Shown here: one piece after another, positions 12,840 through 25,300 of the stretch
Position numbering within the stretch: position 1 is the stretch's first letter
Layout: each line of letters begins with the position of its first letter
Assembly: GCF_954871325.1 (NCBI RefSeq)
Contig: NC_088778.1
Location: 20,321,120 to 20,385,119 of the forward strand
Length of the DNA stretch: 64,000 nt
Origin: Gordionus sp. m RMFG-2023
Taxonomy: Eukaryota > Nematomorpha > Gordioida > Chordodea > Parachordodidae
Direction of reading: 5' to 3'
Notes under the pieces: generated by a model
Seen by the model: the letters and a program-made list of their open reading frames with translations, nothing else
What the model was told of the DNA's origin: nothing
Database searches by the model: none
Translations under genes and position numbers: made by a program

Positions 12840-13125
12840 ATAAAAGTTTAAAAATATTACATAAGACAATTGTCAGTTTTCTATATATCTAAAGTATTTC
12901 TAAAAAGTTAAATAATAACGGTTATGACAATGTCACTTTTCTATGGTACATCTTTATTGGAATTTTAATTTAACATATTTACAATAAATATCTTAACCAT
13001 TTTGCGTTAAAATAATTTTAAAAATTTATATAATGATTATAACAATTGACTAATTGAAATTTTTTGCGTCAAAAAAATTAAAAAAGTTAAATAATAACGA
13101 TTATGACAATTGTTACTTTTTTATG
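12840..13125 (+). repeat. Left half of a degenerate tandem-repeat array (unit about 115-125 bp)
   Basis: Units share the motif AAAAAGTTAAATAATAACG, then ATTATGACAATTGTCACTTT, then TATGGTACATCTTTATTG. The array resumes right of the inserted hAT at 14950. Confidence 0.7.
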
Positions 13126-14949
13126 CAGGCGCGTACGCAGCGGGGGGGGCAGGGGGACAAATCCCCCCTCAAAGCCAAAAAATGCAGATGCCGGATTATA
13201 TTTTTCAAAAATATTATTGTTAATATTAATTTATATTTGTTAATATTTATTCTTATCTCATATATACATATATATATATTTAATTACATTTATTTATCAC
13301 ATTCATCTACTAAGTTATTTTATCAATCAATTTCGATTTCAAGTTTTCCTTGGCGTAATTTACCTATTATTTTCAAATTTTGGTGGCGTAATATTTATCT
13401 AAATTTCTAATAAAATAATAATTATCTCTGAAACTCCTTGTCCAACAGGGAGAAAAAAATTGCAAGCTTGTCCAACGAGATCGAGTCTCCGCCACAGTAA
13501 CAGCTATTTTGGAGTTAGAAGAGCTGATTATTAATGCTATTACTGAAATATCACAATAGCTTGAAAGAAATATTTCCTCAGAAGCAAGAAAATTATTGGA
13601 TTCAATACTTATTCCAAATTTTTTTTCTCATTAGAATGTATTATTTAATTATACAACTATTTTATGTAATACTTTTCAAAAACATAACATTGACTTGATT
13701 AAGAAGATGAGAATAGCGGAGAGCATTTTATTAGAACTCAAGGAAATAGAGCTAGTGTTGTTGAAGAATTTCATATTTTATATGTTATTGTTGAGTCAAA
13801 AGCAGAGCTATACGTGTTAAATATTTGTCCCCCTCGACTTGCAGCAAGCAAGCTCATCATCAAAACATTAATATAGGATCAGTAGAAGAGTATTATAAAA
13901 CAAATGTCCCCTCTCCCAACCTTTTTCATATGGTGATAGAAAAAAAATATAAATATTTGTTATATTTTTATCATGAAGATGTTAAAATATCTTATGATGC
14001 CTTATTAGCTGAATAACTATGATTAAAAGATTAACTATGGTTGATACAGTCCCAAAAAATGCTATGGATGCTTTTTATTTCAAACACATTTTAGATTATA
14101 CTCCCAATTATTAAAATGGTTATATATATATTAGCAGCTCTTTAGTAAACTAATGAGAGAACATTCACTTTTTTAAGAAGAATAACAGAGCCTTGCAGAG
14201 GTACCATTTGCAGGACCAGGCCCAGATTTTTTTTAAAAATTTTTTCCGGCCCGGGTTTTTTTTTAAACCCAGCCCGAATTTTTTAAAATAAATTATATTT
14301 ATTTTTGATATTTATAGCTAATAATGGCGATTTCAAATATTTGGTTTTAAAATATACAACTCGTCTCGGATATTTTTTCTTAAAAAATTTTCAGGCCCAG
14401 CCCGGGTGTTTTTTTAAAAAAAAATTACGAGCCCGGCCCGGGTATATTTAAAAAAATTAAAATTCGGGGGCCGGGCCTGCAAATCTGTGAAAAACATACC
14501 TATGAAATACAACATCTGAAAGTAGATTGAATGATTTGGATCTTTTGAATATTCATGGACATTTAACGCCAAGCAAGGATTGATAATTGAAAAATTAGCT
14601 CAAAACATACAAAATACAATTATTCATAAGAAACTTTTTGTGTATTAATTTATATTTACAACATTTAAATTTTTTATACTTTATATATTTTAAAAGCTCA
14701 AAAAATTCAAATTTCAATTTTGGGTCATTTAAGTGATTCATATCGTGGGTTATATTCACTTTATATTTTATGATTCACATTTAAATGCCGGTTTATATAT
14801 ATAATTTTTTTAATTCACATTAGTTTAAAATTGTGTATTAGAAAAGTTATTAATCCTAATAAATTTATGCTTATTATTTTTAATTAAAAATATTATTTCT
14901 TAAAAAAATTTATTATCCCCCCCAGACCAAATTCCTGCGTACGCGCCTG
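13126..14949. mobile_element. hAT element (ZMYM-type transposase remnant) with 8-bp TSD
   Basis: Terminal inverted repeats begin CAGGCGCGTACGCAG at 13126 and end with its complement CTGCGTACGCGCCTG at 14949. They are flanked by a perfect 8-bp duplication TTTTTATG (13118-13125 and 14950-14957), the hAT hallmark. Inside, on the + strand in broken frames, are KQAHHQNINIGSVEEYYKTN (about 13840-13900), NERTFTFLRRITEP (about 14150-14195) and TSESRLNDLDLLNIHG (about 14513-14560), the order found in hAT proteins of the ZMYM/TTF group. The element split one unit of the surrounding tandem array. The gene is disrupted by stops and by a GC-rich insert. Confidence 0.9.
14192..14508. mobile_element. Small GC-rich insert (MITE-like) inside the hAT transposase
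   Basis: The coding remnant is interrupted between the LRRITEP block and the SESRLNDL block by about 315 bp bounded by ATTTGCAGG-type ends (CCATTTGCAGGACCAGGCCC at the left, GGGCCTGCAAAT at the right). It carries CCGGCCCGGGT-like repeats. Similar GC-rich cores occur at 41936-42128 and 61859-62176. I could not find a clean duplication, so the exact ends are uncertain. Confidence 0.55.
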
Positions 14950-14957
14950 TTTTTATG

Positions 14958-15365
14958 GTACATCTTTATTGAAATTTTAATTTAACATGTACACAATAAA
15001 TATCTTATAATTTAAAATAATAACGATTATGACAATTGTCACTTTTCTATGGTAGATCTTTATTGAAATTTTATTTTACATCCTAATAATATAAATTTTA
15101 ATTTATTTGTGTCACAAAAAATTAAAAAAGTTAAAAAATAGCGATTATAACAATTGTGACTTTTCTGTTATATTACATCATTTTTTTAACAATAGAAATT
15201 TTTATCCATTTGTGACAAAAAAAGTTAAAAAAAATAACAATTAGTACAATTGTAGCTTTTTTCTTTTATTTTATTCCTTCATTAAAATTTTAATTAAAAA
15301 TTTTATTAATAATATAAATCTTTACCCATCTATGTCAAAAAAAGTTAAAAAATAACGATTATGCA
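14958..15365 (+). repeat. Right half of the tandem-repeat array
   Basis: This continues the array of 12840-13125: repeated TATGACAATTGTCACTTTTC, ATCTTTATTGAAATTTTA and TTTGTGTCACAAAAAATTAA blocks in at least three more, increasingly degenerate units. Confidence 0.7.
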
Positions 15366-18089
15366 GCATCTACATGAGAGGGAGGGGTAGGAACAGTTTC
15401 CATCATATTTTTTTGAGGGGGTAGGGGGTAAGCTGCTTTAATGGGGGTAGGATAAATTTTTTGGGGGGTTATCTATTAAATTTTGAGATAAAATAGGACA
15501 AAATTTATTGCTGTAAAAATTAATACTTATTATAGTATTATTATAATACAATTCATCGACCAAATCTATATATTGCAAACAATCATACACATTGTTTTCC
15601 AAATAAACTATCCTTTTAAATGTAATTTAAAAGGTTTAGATATTTCAGCAAGCTCATAATGCCATAATAATTAATTCATTGTAAATAATGGAGGTTTTAA
15701 ATCTAAATAAATTCTTTATATTCACAAAATATCCATAGTTGGTAGTAGAGATAGATTAATTTAAGTTATCCTTTATAAATTCTTTGAAAAGAGTATCAAT
15801 AAATAAATAGGTGAAAATAATGATAAAGAGACACCGCCGCCGAAGGCGGCGCAAATTTGTTAGGGGGGTAGGCAAAGGTTTTTGAAGGGGGTTTGCAATT
15901 TTTATTTTTATTAAACATGCTTCATTTACTTAAAAAAATATATATAAATAATTTACTATAACATTTTAAAAATATAAAGATCTTTGAAGATCAAATTTTT
16001 TTAAAAAATAAGAGATCTTATTTTACGAGAAGATAGTTGCTGAAAATTTTTTTAAAATAAAAGATCTTAAAATTTTACGATCTTCAAAGATCTTGCTCAA
16101 AAATCTTCAAAGAAGATCTTTTGTACAACTCTGGAAAAAACATTGCCGGGTATTTTATGATATCCAATATTGAAAATATTGGGATTAAAATTACTAATAA
16201 TAATAATTTCCCGCTTCAGAATAATGCAGCCATATTTTAAATCTAAAAATTAGTTACTAAAATAATATTAATCATCAGAGATATGTGTGATATTTAAGGG
16301 ACTATAGCTAGAAGATATTTATATCCAATATTTTGTATAAATCTAATGATAGTCGAATCGACTTCACATAAATTCTTCAAGTTTTGAGTTTCAAATTTCA
16401 TTTCAACTTGAGCGGCTCAATGAGCTGCATGAGTTAACAGATAAGCTGACTTCAGAGTCGGCAGATGAGTCTGTTAAAATTCATTTTTAATCCATCTGCT
16501 ATTATTATCTACTCCCAAGAATAATAAAATTTTATACTATTTTCTGGCTTATTTTTAGATTTTTTACTTTAAAACTGATATGAAGCGATTCCAAGATAGA
16601 AAAATTTTATAAAATACCTATAGAATTACAAAACCAAAATTTGCCAAGATTTGTTTTATTTTGTGGCTTTAACCCTTCAATACTATGGTGAAAAAAATGA
16701 CGTTAGTACTCGGGTGGGGTATAATAGACCCCATCAAATGTATATATCTACAGTTATATTCATTATTTTTATTTAATATTTGGATATAAGACACAACTAA
16801 CCTTAAACTTGATAAAATATTTATTTATTTTTATTTCTTAATTTTAGATTAAAGATGACGAGGATAAATATAATATGTGCGAAAATTTTCTAAAAAAAAG
16901 CTTACTTTTTTAAATTTTAAATATTAAATTAAAAAATTAACTTATTTATCATATAATCATGATAATTCATAATAATGATCTTTATTCTTCAATATAAAAA
17001 AAAAATTACACTAATACATTCAATATAGAAAATTGAAATATGTTAAATTTGACATGCAAAACATTATTACATAAAACAAATGTGTTCTAAACATAAATTT
17101 ATTTTACATATTTGAAAAAAAATATTTTGTTTTTTTATTTTGATGGTTAGATTTAAAAATTCCAGCTAAATAAAGATTTCCCAGTAATGTCTTGAATTGT
17201 GTTACATCAACTTATTTGGTAGAACTTTTACATTTTTGTAAAAACGCATTTATATATAAAAAAAGTGAACCAAAAATGTTTTTTAAGAAATGTAATATAA
17301 GCCAAAGATAAGTCTTAAGACAAAAGTAAAATGTATTATAATTATTAATAATAGATCCATAAAATTACTAAATAATATAATATATCAAATATAATTAAAA
17401 AACTATTGATAAAATTAAATCATAAATTAAGTAAAAAAATTAAAGCACAATACAAACAGTGGAATATTATATGTCGTAGATTTACAGAATATCTAATTTT
17501 ATCAATTATCATAACAATCAAGTAATTTTTACCAATATAGCGAATTATATATTTTACAGAAAACTATAAAATATTGATAAAGAAATCAAAAAATTCCCCC
17601 TCCCCCCTTAGGAAAATCCTGGCTACGCCTATGATGCCAATGATTAGGACTTGGAAAATAACAAATAGTTTTTTTAACTTTTAAAAAATAATACAAAAGC
17701 GAAAAAATTAAAAATTTTTAAAAACAAAAAGTTGGTTTTGGAATAATTCAAAAATCAACTAAATTTATAGTTTATTAAAAATTATTACCCACCTTAAATT
17801 TGAGGATTAAATACAATTTAAAATATCTCAATATTTCTCTATTATTTTAGACTTTAGGAGTTGAATATGATTTTCATTAAGTTTAAGTATATTGAAATTG
17901 CGAGAGTTTCGAAAATAGATTAAAGGGTTCTTGTTCTGAATTTTTAAAAGGTGATTCCAGTTTTATTACTTAAGAAATTTAAAAAACGTAAGATTTTAAG
18001 ATTTTAATCCTTGGGTTTGATGAGCACTAAGATAATCTTATAAAACTCAATTGCCATTAGCCGAATACCGCCATCAGAATTTGAGATTG
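15366..18089. other. Long gap: G-rich block, GATCTT repeats, transposon-end-like fragments
   Basis: No gene was seen. 15370-15475 and 15850-15895 are rich in G runs (GAGGGGGTAGGGGGTAAGC, AGGGGGGTAGG), with a small palindrome CCGCCGCCGAAGGCGGCG at about 15831-15848. 15970-16125 has repeated AAAGATCTT/GATCTTCAAAGATCTT motifs able to fold. At about 17595-17631 a C-rich block ends GGCTACGCCTA, which looks like a hAT terminus with no partner found. 16400-16470 (CGGCTCAATGAGCTGCATGA) resembles 21580-21600, so one repeat family flanks both sides of the Tigger element. Confidence 0.45.
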
Positions 18090-18325
18090 ATAAATTTGTA
18101 TCAATATGACTGTTCTGAAAATACATTATCTACAATTACATCAATTCCATCTTTATTATCCTCACATTTGTCAGAAGCAACTACATCAATAATACCTCAG
18201 ATATTTCACATGGATTATTGATATCGGAAACAATTTCACAATAGAGTTCCTTCCCAGATATGCCACACATCGATTCAAGGGATCTTATAGTATCTCCTTC
18301 AGAATTGGATATGCTATGCATACAC
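18090..18325 (-). pseudogene. Unclassified coding-like stretch, minus strand
   Basis: Reading from 18325 leftward, a frame of about 46 codons runs (MHSISNSEGDTIRSLESMCG, then KELYCEIVSDINNPCEISEV). Another frame then continues with DVVASDKCEDNKDGIDVIVD and FSEQSY before a stop. Base composition and codon texture are protein-like, unlike the surroundings. I do not recognise the family. It could be the 3' exon(s) of a neighbouring minus-strand gene, or a transposon remnant. Confidence 0.3.
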
Positions 18326-18414
18326 ATGAAAATTTTAAGTTGCAATTAACAGCTACTTTACTCAAAACTTACATTTTTAATGTAACATCCTATACAACCA
18401 AAAAATAGTACATA

Positions 18415-21344
18415 CAGTCAAAACCGTTTAATTGCATATCGCTTAAGTGCAAAATCTTTTAAATGCGAAAAAACCCCGCGATTTTGATAATAATTTCTAT
18501 GGTATAATGTTAAATTACATTTATAATTGCGAATCGGTTAATTGCGAAATATCGGATAATTGCAAAATTTTTCAGGTCCCATTTATATAACAATAACGTT
18601 AATTTAATCGGATAAGTGAAAAAATAAAAAAAATTTATCGAAAAAAATTATTCATCATTTTTATATTTAACCTTTTTCCATTCATTCATTGATTCATTTC
18701 CACGCCAGAAATTAATATAAAAATGGTAAAAAAATCATTCCAAACATTAACCCTGAAGCATAAAAAAGAAATAATTGATAAATTAAACACTACATCAAAA
18801 ACACAATTAGCATCAAATTACAATTGCCACGTCTCGACAATCTACCGTTTAATAGCGAATAAATAAAATCTATGCTCACAATTTCTAAGGAATAAAACTC
18901 CTACAACTAAAAGAGTTAGAATGAGTTGTTACCCAAAGACAGAAGCAGCTTTATTGGTTTGGTTTACCCAAAGGCGAAGTAAAAATTGCAGTCTAAATGG
19001 GCCAGTGATGTTAGAAAAGGCTATGTTTTTTAGCCAAACATTCAATGAAGGTAATTATAAGTTTTTATAATATATATATAAATTATAGGCATTCCTACTA
19101 GCAGCTTGTTGCAGAGATTTAGGAAAAGACAGAATATAAATTTTCATAATGTTTGCAATGAAAAGGGGAGTGCAGATATTATTAATGCAAATGAATGGAG
19201 CAGAAATACACTCCCATCACCGATTAAAGATTATCAAAGGAGTAATATTTACAATTGTGATGAGACAGGACTATACTACCGAGCATTACAAAAGGGCACA
19301 ATGGAATTTAGTGGAACTCAACCACTGGGCTTCAAACCAGACAAGGAAAAGGTCACAGTTCTATTTATCATAAATGGGGATGGATCTGATAAAAAGTTAT
19401 ATGTTGTAGGGAAATTTAAAAACCCTAGGTGCTTTAAAAATAAAAAAACTCCAATAAAAGCAGCTGGATGACAACCTCAACTTTTGAAGATATTCTTAAA
19501 GAATGGGATTCCTTATTAAAGAAGAAAATTTTATTGTTTTGTGACAATACATCTTGTCACAAAACAAAATTAACATTTAACAATATAAAATTAATTTTTT
19601 TACCAGCAAATACAACATCATTAATTCAATGTTTGGACATGGGTGCAATTAGATCCTTTAAATGTCATTATAGAAAGGGTATCATGAGAAAAATGATAAC
19701 ATTGATGGAAGGAAATGACACCACCTCTTTTTATAAAAGATTTACACTTTATGATAGCCTCTATCTTATAAAATTTGCATGGGGTGGGGTGACAAGTACC
19801 ACAATCATAAAGTGTTTTATTGAAGCTAAATTTTTTGATAAGTCTATGGCATTTGATTGGGAATCGGAGGATGATATAGCATTAACTGACAACGAAGAAG
19901 ATGAATTTGATCCCATATTTGAAGAATATGGGTTACACAATGATGATGCTAGCTGCCATGGAATTTTAGATGATCAGGATATTTGTAATCAGATAAGATT
20001 AGAGTTGGAAGGTTTAATTACTTAAAATTTTAATTAATATTATTTTTTATAGATGGTTATGAAAGCTCCGAGAATGACGAAGGGAACCTAGAGATATCTG
20101 ATCATTTAATTACAAAAAATCATGCTCTTAATGGTTATTATACTTTTCTTGAATATGCTCATAAACATCTAAGGGATCAAGATTCACTAAGAAAGCTAGA
20201 GAATATAGTGGAAAAAGAATTATTTACTCCAGAGTCTAGCCAAACTCTTATCACAAAATATTTTTATTAAATCTTACATTACTTTATAATAATTGTGATG
20301 CATGTATAATAAAATTAGTTCAAATAAAATCTTATGTTATAAAGCATTAATAAACTTTCATTCCAGCATGGTCTGTTAATACATTTACATTTATAATATT
20401 AGATTTGAATAGGCACAGGATTTTAAATCAAATATCATGTGAATGAAAACAAAACACTTAATAAACTTAAATTCTTTTATATTAATCTTATTGTTTCCAA
20501 TTTTTTAGGCAAAATATTTTAAAATTTGGCTTTAATAATAAATTAGAATTCAAAAAGTGATAATATATTTGTGTAAAATTATATTTCAGTAAATTTAATG
20601 AAGGTAAAATGACAAAAGTAGTTAAAATTAATGGAAATAAATATTAGGGTATTGTAAAGGAAAAAATGTTATTATCTTTCACAAAAGCTTTTTTTTGCTT
20701 TAATTCTTACATATCTTAAATAAAAAATGAGATAAAATCAAGTAAACAAATTTAATTATAATTTTATTCAATAAAAAATAATTTATTAACAACTATAATG
20801 CTAATACATAAATAATTACAATCTTTTTATAATTAAAAGTCTTATTTTCTTTGTTCCTTTCTGTCTATAATCATGTCTAGATCTAGAGAAAATATAAATA
20901 TATATATCAAAATATATCACATTACTTTCAAGTGGTTCAGATATTTTAATATTATTTGATTGATCGAAATTAATTGAATACTTTTTATAAAATAATAACT
21001 TGATGAATTGACGATAAAAATATAGGATTATTGGTGGGAAGAAAAAAAGCTATGATCATATGTTTCAACAAATAAGATAAATTTTTAAAATTTAGTTTTT
21101 TATTCGTTACATAACTTATTCAAATTAAAATATATAGTTGGTTACATTAATTAATGTATTTATTGCAAAGTTTGATGGCTTATATGATTAAAATATATAT
21201 AGATGATAAATATCTTTATAAAAAACACAAACTAATTTTTAATAAATAAATTGTTGAATTTTAATCGTATAATTGCGAAACGGATAATTGCGAAATTTTT
21301 AAATATTTCGGTCCCAAGCTTTCGCAATTAAACGGTTTTGACTG
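18415..21344 (+). mobile_element. pogo/Tigger DNA transposon, complete ends, TA target duplication
   Basis: The left end starts CAGTCAAAACCGTTTAATTG and the right end is its exact inverted copy. TA flanks both sides (18413-18414, 21345-21346). Subterminal copies of AATTGCGAAA and GGATAATTGCRAAA occur at both ends, possible transposase-binding sites. Length 2,930 bp. The interior holds a single transposase gene with introns, then about 1 kb of non-coding AT-rich sequence. The gene carries one in-frame stop and one frameshift, so the copy is defective, but the intact ends suggest a moderately recent insertion. Confidence 0.92.
18723..20270 (+). pseudogene. Tigger/pogo transposase, three exons, disrupted
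   Basis: Predicted exons are 18723-19050, 19089-20011 and 20053-20270; the introns are only 38 and 41 nt, with GT...AG ends and consistent phase (G|GC, then G|AT). The N-terminus is a CENP-B/pogo helix-turn-helix (SFQTLTLKHKKEIIDKLN; ASNYNCHVSTIYRLIANK), followed by a CENPB-type second HTH (LVWFTQRRS, LEKAMFFSQTFNEG). The DDE domain shows IYNCDETGLYY, ILLFCDNTSCHK and CLDMGAIRSFKCHYRK. The last exon ends ESSQTLITKYFY-stop. An in-frame TAA lies at 18864-18866, and a one-base frame change near 19460 separates the two DDE halves just before WMTTSTFEDILKEWD. The transposase would cut and paste the element at TA sites. Confidence 0.88.
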
Positions 21345-22105
21345 TATAATTAATTATGTATCGAATAATTATGTATCGAATGGTCATGAATGAAGAAATA
21401 CACACTTTCACAACAGGCTCAACAAATTACGACATTTGCATTCAGTAATTAAAATACATGAAAATATATAAGTATATATTAGTGCAGTCGAGGGCTACCT
21501 CAGAGCATTAAAATACTAGTCATTTGATAATTTAATTTAGTCGACTCATCGAGCCGACTCTGTAGTCGACTAATTGCCAACTCATGCGGCTCATTGAGCT
21601 GCTCAATTTGTGCGACTCCAATTTGAATTTAGAGTTGTAAAAACTCGACTATTTAACAATACGAGTGATTGAAAATATGAATGTGTGATCGACCATACCA
21701 TTTTTTATTAATTATATTATAAGAAATAATGGAGAGTTGTTAACTTGCAGGACTCGAGATCTTAATTGAAATTAAAAATCTATTTTATAAATTTTCACGA
21801 TTCTTAATTTGAGTTCATGACTGAAGTTATAAGTTATAACAAGGAGTTGACTAGTCGATTTAGGACCAATGATTCTGAGTTGGAGTCTGACGTAAAGCTT
21901 CTAGGAATATATATTGACACTATAATTCTAAATTATTTAAAGGAAACGAATATCTTAAAGACGTTTTTTTTCGAACATTAATAAAAAAATAATGACAATA
22001 TACTATAAAAATAATGATTTACTAAAATCCAACAGTTAATGTGACGTGTTGACAATCATGAAGAAATACACTAGTATATTCCTATATTTCGCAAAAATTT
22101 AAAAT
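21345..22105. other. Upstream region of NUP205
   Basis: AT-rich. 21530-21620 contains a TAGTCGACTC/GAGTCGGC-like repeated segment also seen near 16400-16470. A promoter cannot be singled out by eye. An in-frame TAA (22100-22102) immediately precedes the NUP205 start codon. Confidence 0.4.
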
Positions 22106-22306
22106 ATGGCAATGAAACTTGGTAATGCGAATAACTATATAATGCTTAACAAATTTTATTTAGACTTTTGTTCATGGGATTTTGGAAAAGAAATATATAA
22201 ACTTACAGAAGATATTCTTATAAATAATAAATATAACCTAATTGAGATTATGATAGAGAAGTTAGATAAGATAGATGTTAAGAATTTAACATATTTTAAA
22301 GATCAA
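22106..22306 (+). CDS. NUP205: NUP205 exon 1 (67 codons)
   Basis: It starts at ATG 22106 (MAMKLGNANNYIMLNKFYLD); an in-frame TAA two codons upstream supports this start, with Met-3 (22112) as an alternative. The exon ends YFKDQ|GTAAAT. The following intron is 41 nt. Although the open frame runs on through the intron to 22330, the next exon continues the family pattern only after splicing. Confidence 0.75.
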
Positions 22307-25300
22307 GTAAATGACCATTTTTTTTCTTAAATTATATGTATAATTAGCCTCAAAATCCGTTAATGAGAGAATTATTGTTAAAGTCTGAGCTTGATGGTAT
22401 CATATTAGATTCTAATCCTTCATCAAAAATATATCCAAACAAATTACAAATTGAAGATAGCATTTATATAAGTGATCTGTTAAATATAAATGAAATTACA
22501 TCATTAGATTTGATTTTATCAGGTTTAGCTCATATAATATAAATATATATCATTTTAACTTATAGCTGAATACCAGTTAGAAATATTTCCTCCAATTTAT
22601 TCAAAATTATCAATAGCATGTCTCCTTTACTATGAATCAAAATATTTTATGATAAATGCAATTAAAATGATTATTACCTATCTAATAGAAACCTCAAGAC
22701 TCCTTAGTTTTTATGATGATAATGATGACACTAAAACAAATTATAATTTATCACAATTTCATAATACATATGTTAAATTTAAAAATTATTTCTATCTTGC
22801 ATTCTTTGATGGACAATATATTGATAAATTATTGGGTAATATCAACAACAAATTATAAATTATTTTTAAACATAGGATATTATAAGTCAAAGGATTATTA
22901 TATAGATTTCAATTTTATTTTTGAAAATTTAAAAAAGAAAGATTATACTATAAATGTTCCTCAATTTAGAAAACAGGTAGGCTTATGCTCTTATTTAAAT
23001 TCACATCTCTTTATATAGTTATGGGATTCAATAAACACTATTAATCAGAGTGTTTTGAGTGTTATATTCTTAATATGTTCAAAATATGGATGTACTATCA
23101 ATGATATTATTTTACTGATAAAATATTTGAAGTATATTGTTTTAAGTGATTTATATATATATATAAAATCTTTAAGACATCATTCAAGATTTATCAATTA
23201 TTCCAAGAATTTGCCAACAATTAAACATAAATTTGAGCAAGACTATTTTAATAAATTTGACATTAATAAAACTCTTAATAATATATCATTTACATGTGTT
23301 ATGGGAGTGTTAAGCTGTTTTTCACCATTAATTTTAACCAAAAACCTCAATAATATTAAAAAATTGACATGTAAGAATACTGATAATCATTCTCAAGATA
23401 AAAATGACTTCAAATATTTACAAAAAATTGGTAAAGGAAAATATCTTGGTTTTTTATTTACATATCTTATAATAGGCTGTTGGTGGATTAATGACTCAAA
23501 TATTATTAAAATGTGTGATTTTTTAAATATTAAAAATAATGATGAATGGCCACTTGGATATGAAATGAAAAATATTTTTCTAATGGCATATGCAATATTC
23601 CTTAGAACTTTAAAACAAAATTTTGATTTATCCCAATTAATAAGTATAATAATAAATTTCTTAAATATATTTATGAATGATAGATTTAGTATCTTCAATA
23701 TATGACATTGACGAAGAAGATATTCTTGACAAATGTATAATGGATAAAACTTTTACTACCATCAAATGTTATATCATACAAAATAATAATTTTTTTGCTA
23801 CAGATGAATCATTTCAATTAATTATTGACAATCTTGTTGAAAATTTATTAGTTAATTTTCCTTGGAAAGTCAATTTACAATAGAATTATGCAATTTTTTA
23901 AATATAATGTTGATAGATTAGGGAATTGAAAAATGATTCAGATGATACTGCCAGATTACTTTCAAATCCCGATACAGAGGATTTAATTCCATACAATGAC
24001 CTACCACAATATTTTGAAGAATTAATGTTATTGATAACTGATTTATATGGTGTTGATAATTTCAAACTTGATTTGCCTTCCAAATATTGGGATTCACCCA
24101 CAAACATAGACATATATAAAAGTGGGGCATTTAGAAAAGAAATTAGTGCACCTAAGTCTAATCAGATTAATTTATATAAAGTAACATATATATATATATA
24201 TATATATATAGTGAATATAAAATATTATCTAACAAAAAGTTTGACTTAATATATTTTAGAAATAATTTTAGAATAATTATTACATTTAAGAGATAATTTT
24301 TTTTTAAATTTTACAAAGTTCATTTCTATTTTGTGTGACGGAAATATCAGTGTTTTTCCAACTCAATTTTTTCCTTACCTAAAAATGTTGATATCAATTA
24401 CTAATAATTGTCAAAATTGTTCTTATGAAGTTCAAAAAATGCTTAAGTCATCAGGTAAAACTAAATGATTATTATTACAATATTTATTATTTAGCACAAC
24501 ATTCTTCAATAATATCCTGGAATCATTTTTTTGCAACTTTTGAAAAATATTTGATTGCTTTGAAATCAGAAACAATTGATATGTCAAAATCTTCATTCTC
24601 ACTGTCTAGTAAATCAGGGTTGAATACTAATATTGAGAAAAATATGTTATTTATGAATGAATTCGAAATTTTAGGAATGACATTAAGCTTGAGACTATTA
24701 TCCAATGCTATAAGCAATGTAATAATTAACATATATTCAAATAATAGTCATACTTATTATATGGTAATCCTAAACATGATTTTTATTAAAGCCACATTTA
24801 TTTCTTAATCAATTTATTTGTTTTTAATTCATGTTTTCTTAAATAATTGTATTCTAGGATTTAGAGTCCAAGAAATATTTTATCGAATGGAATATTTCCT
24901 CAAATATGTCACTTAATAAATCTAACAAAACAGGACATCCACTTGTTTTATTGACAAATCTAATCTCACAAAATATGATTATGCCATTACATTTAAAAGC
25001 TCAAGTATTAGATACAATTACATCATTTATGGATTTCTCTAACATAATGGATAATTCACAAACTTATTTTCGTTCTCAAATAAGCTTAATAGTATGGAAC
25101 ACCATGCTATCATCAAATGTAAGAATTACAGAGTTTATTAGTTTTTTTAGATGTCTGTTTTATAGTAGTATTAGAAATTAGCATATTACAGTTTTTGAAT
25201 TACTATTATTAGCAGAATTTTTTATTACATGTTTTGGTAGCTATATTATACTTAATCATCTACTTTAAAAAGAAATGTAATACTCAAAAAATAATTTCAA

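Noticed and set aside
13054-13410. + strand open frame across the hAT left end
   Set aside because: It crosses the element boundary at 13126 and a 7-G tract; no family resemblance.
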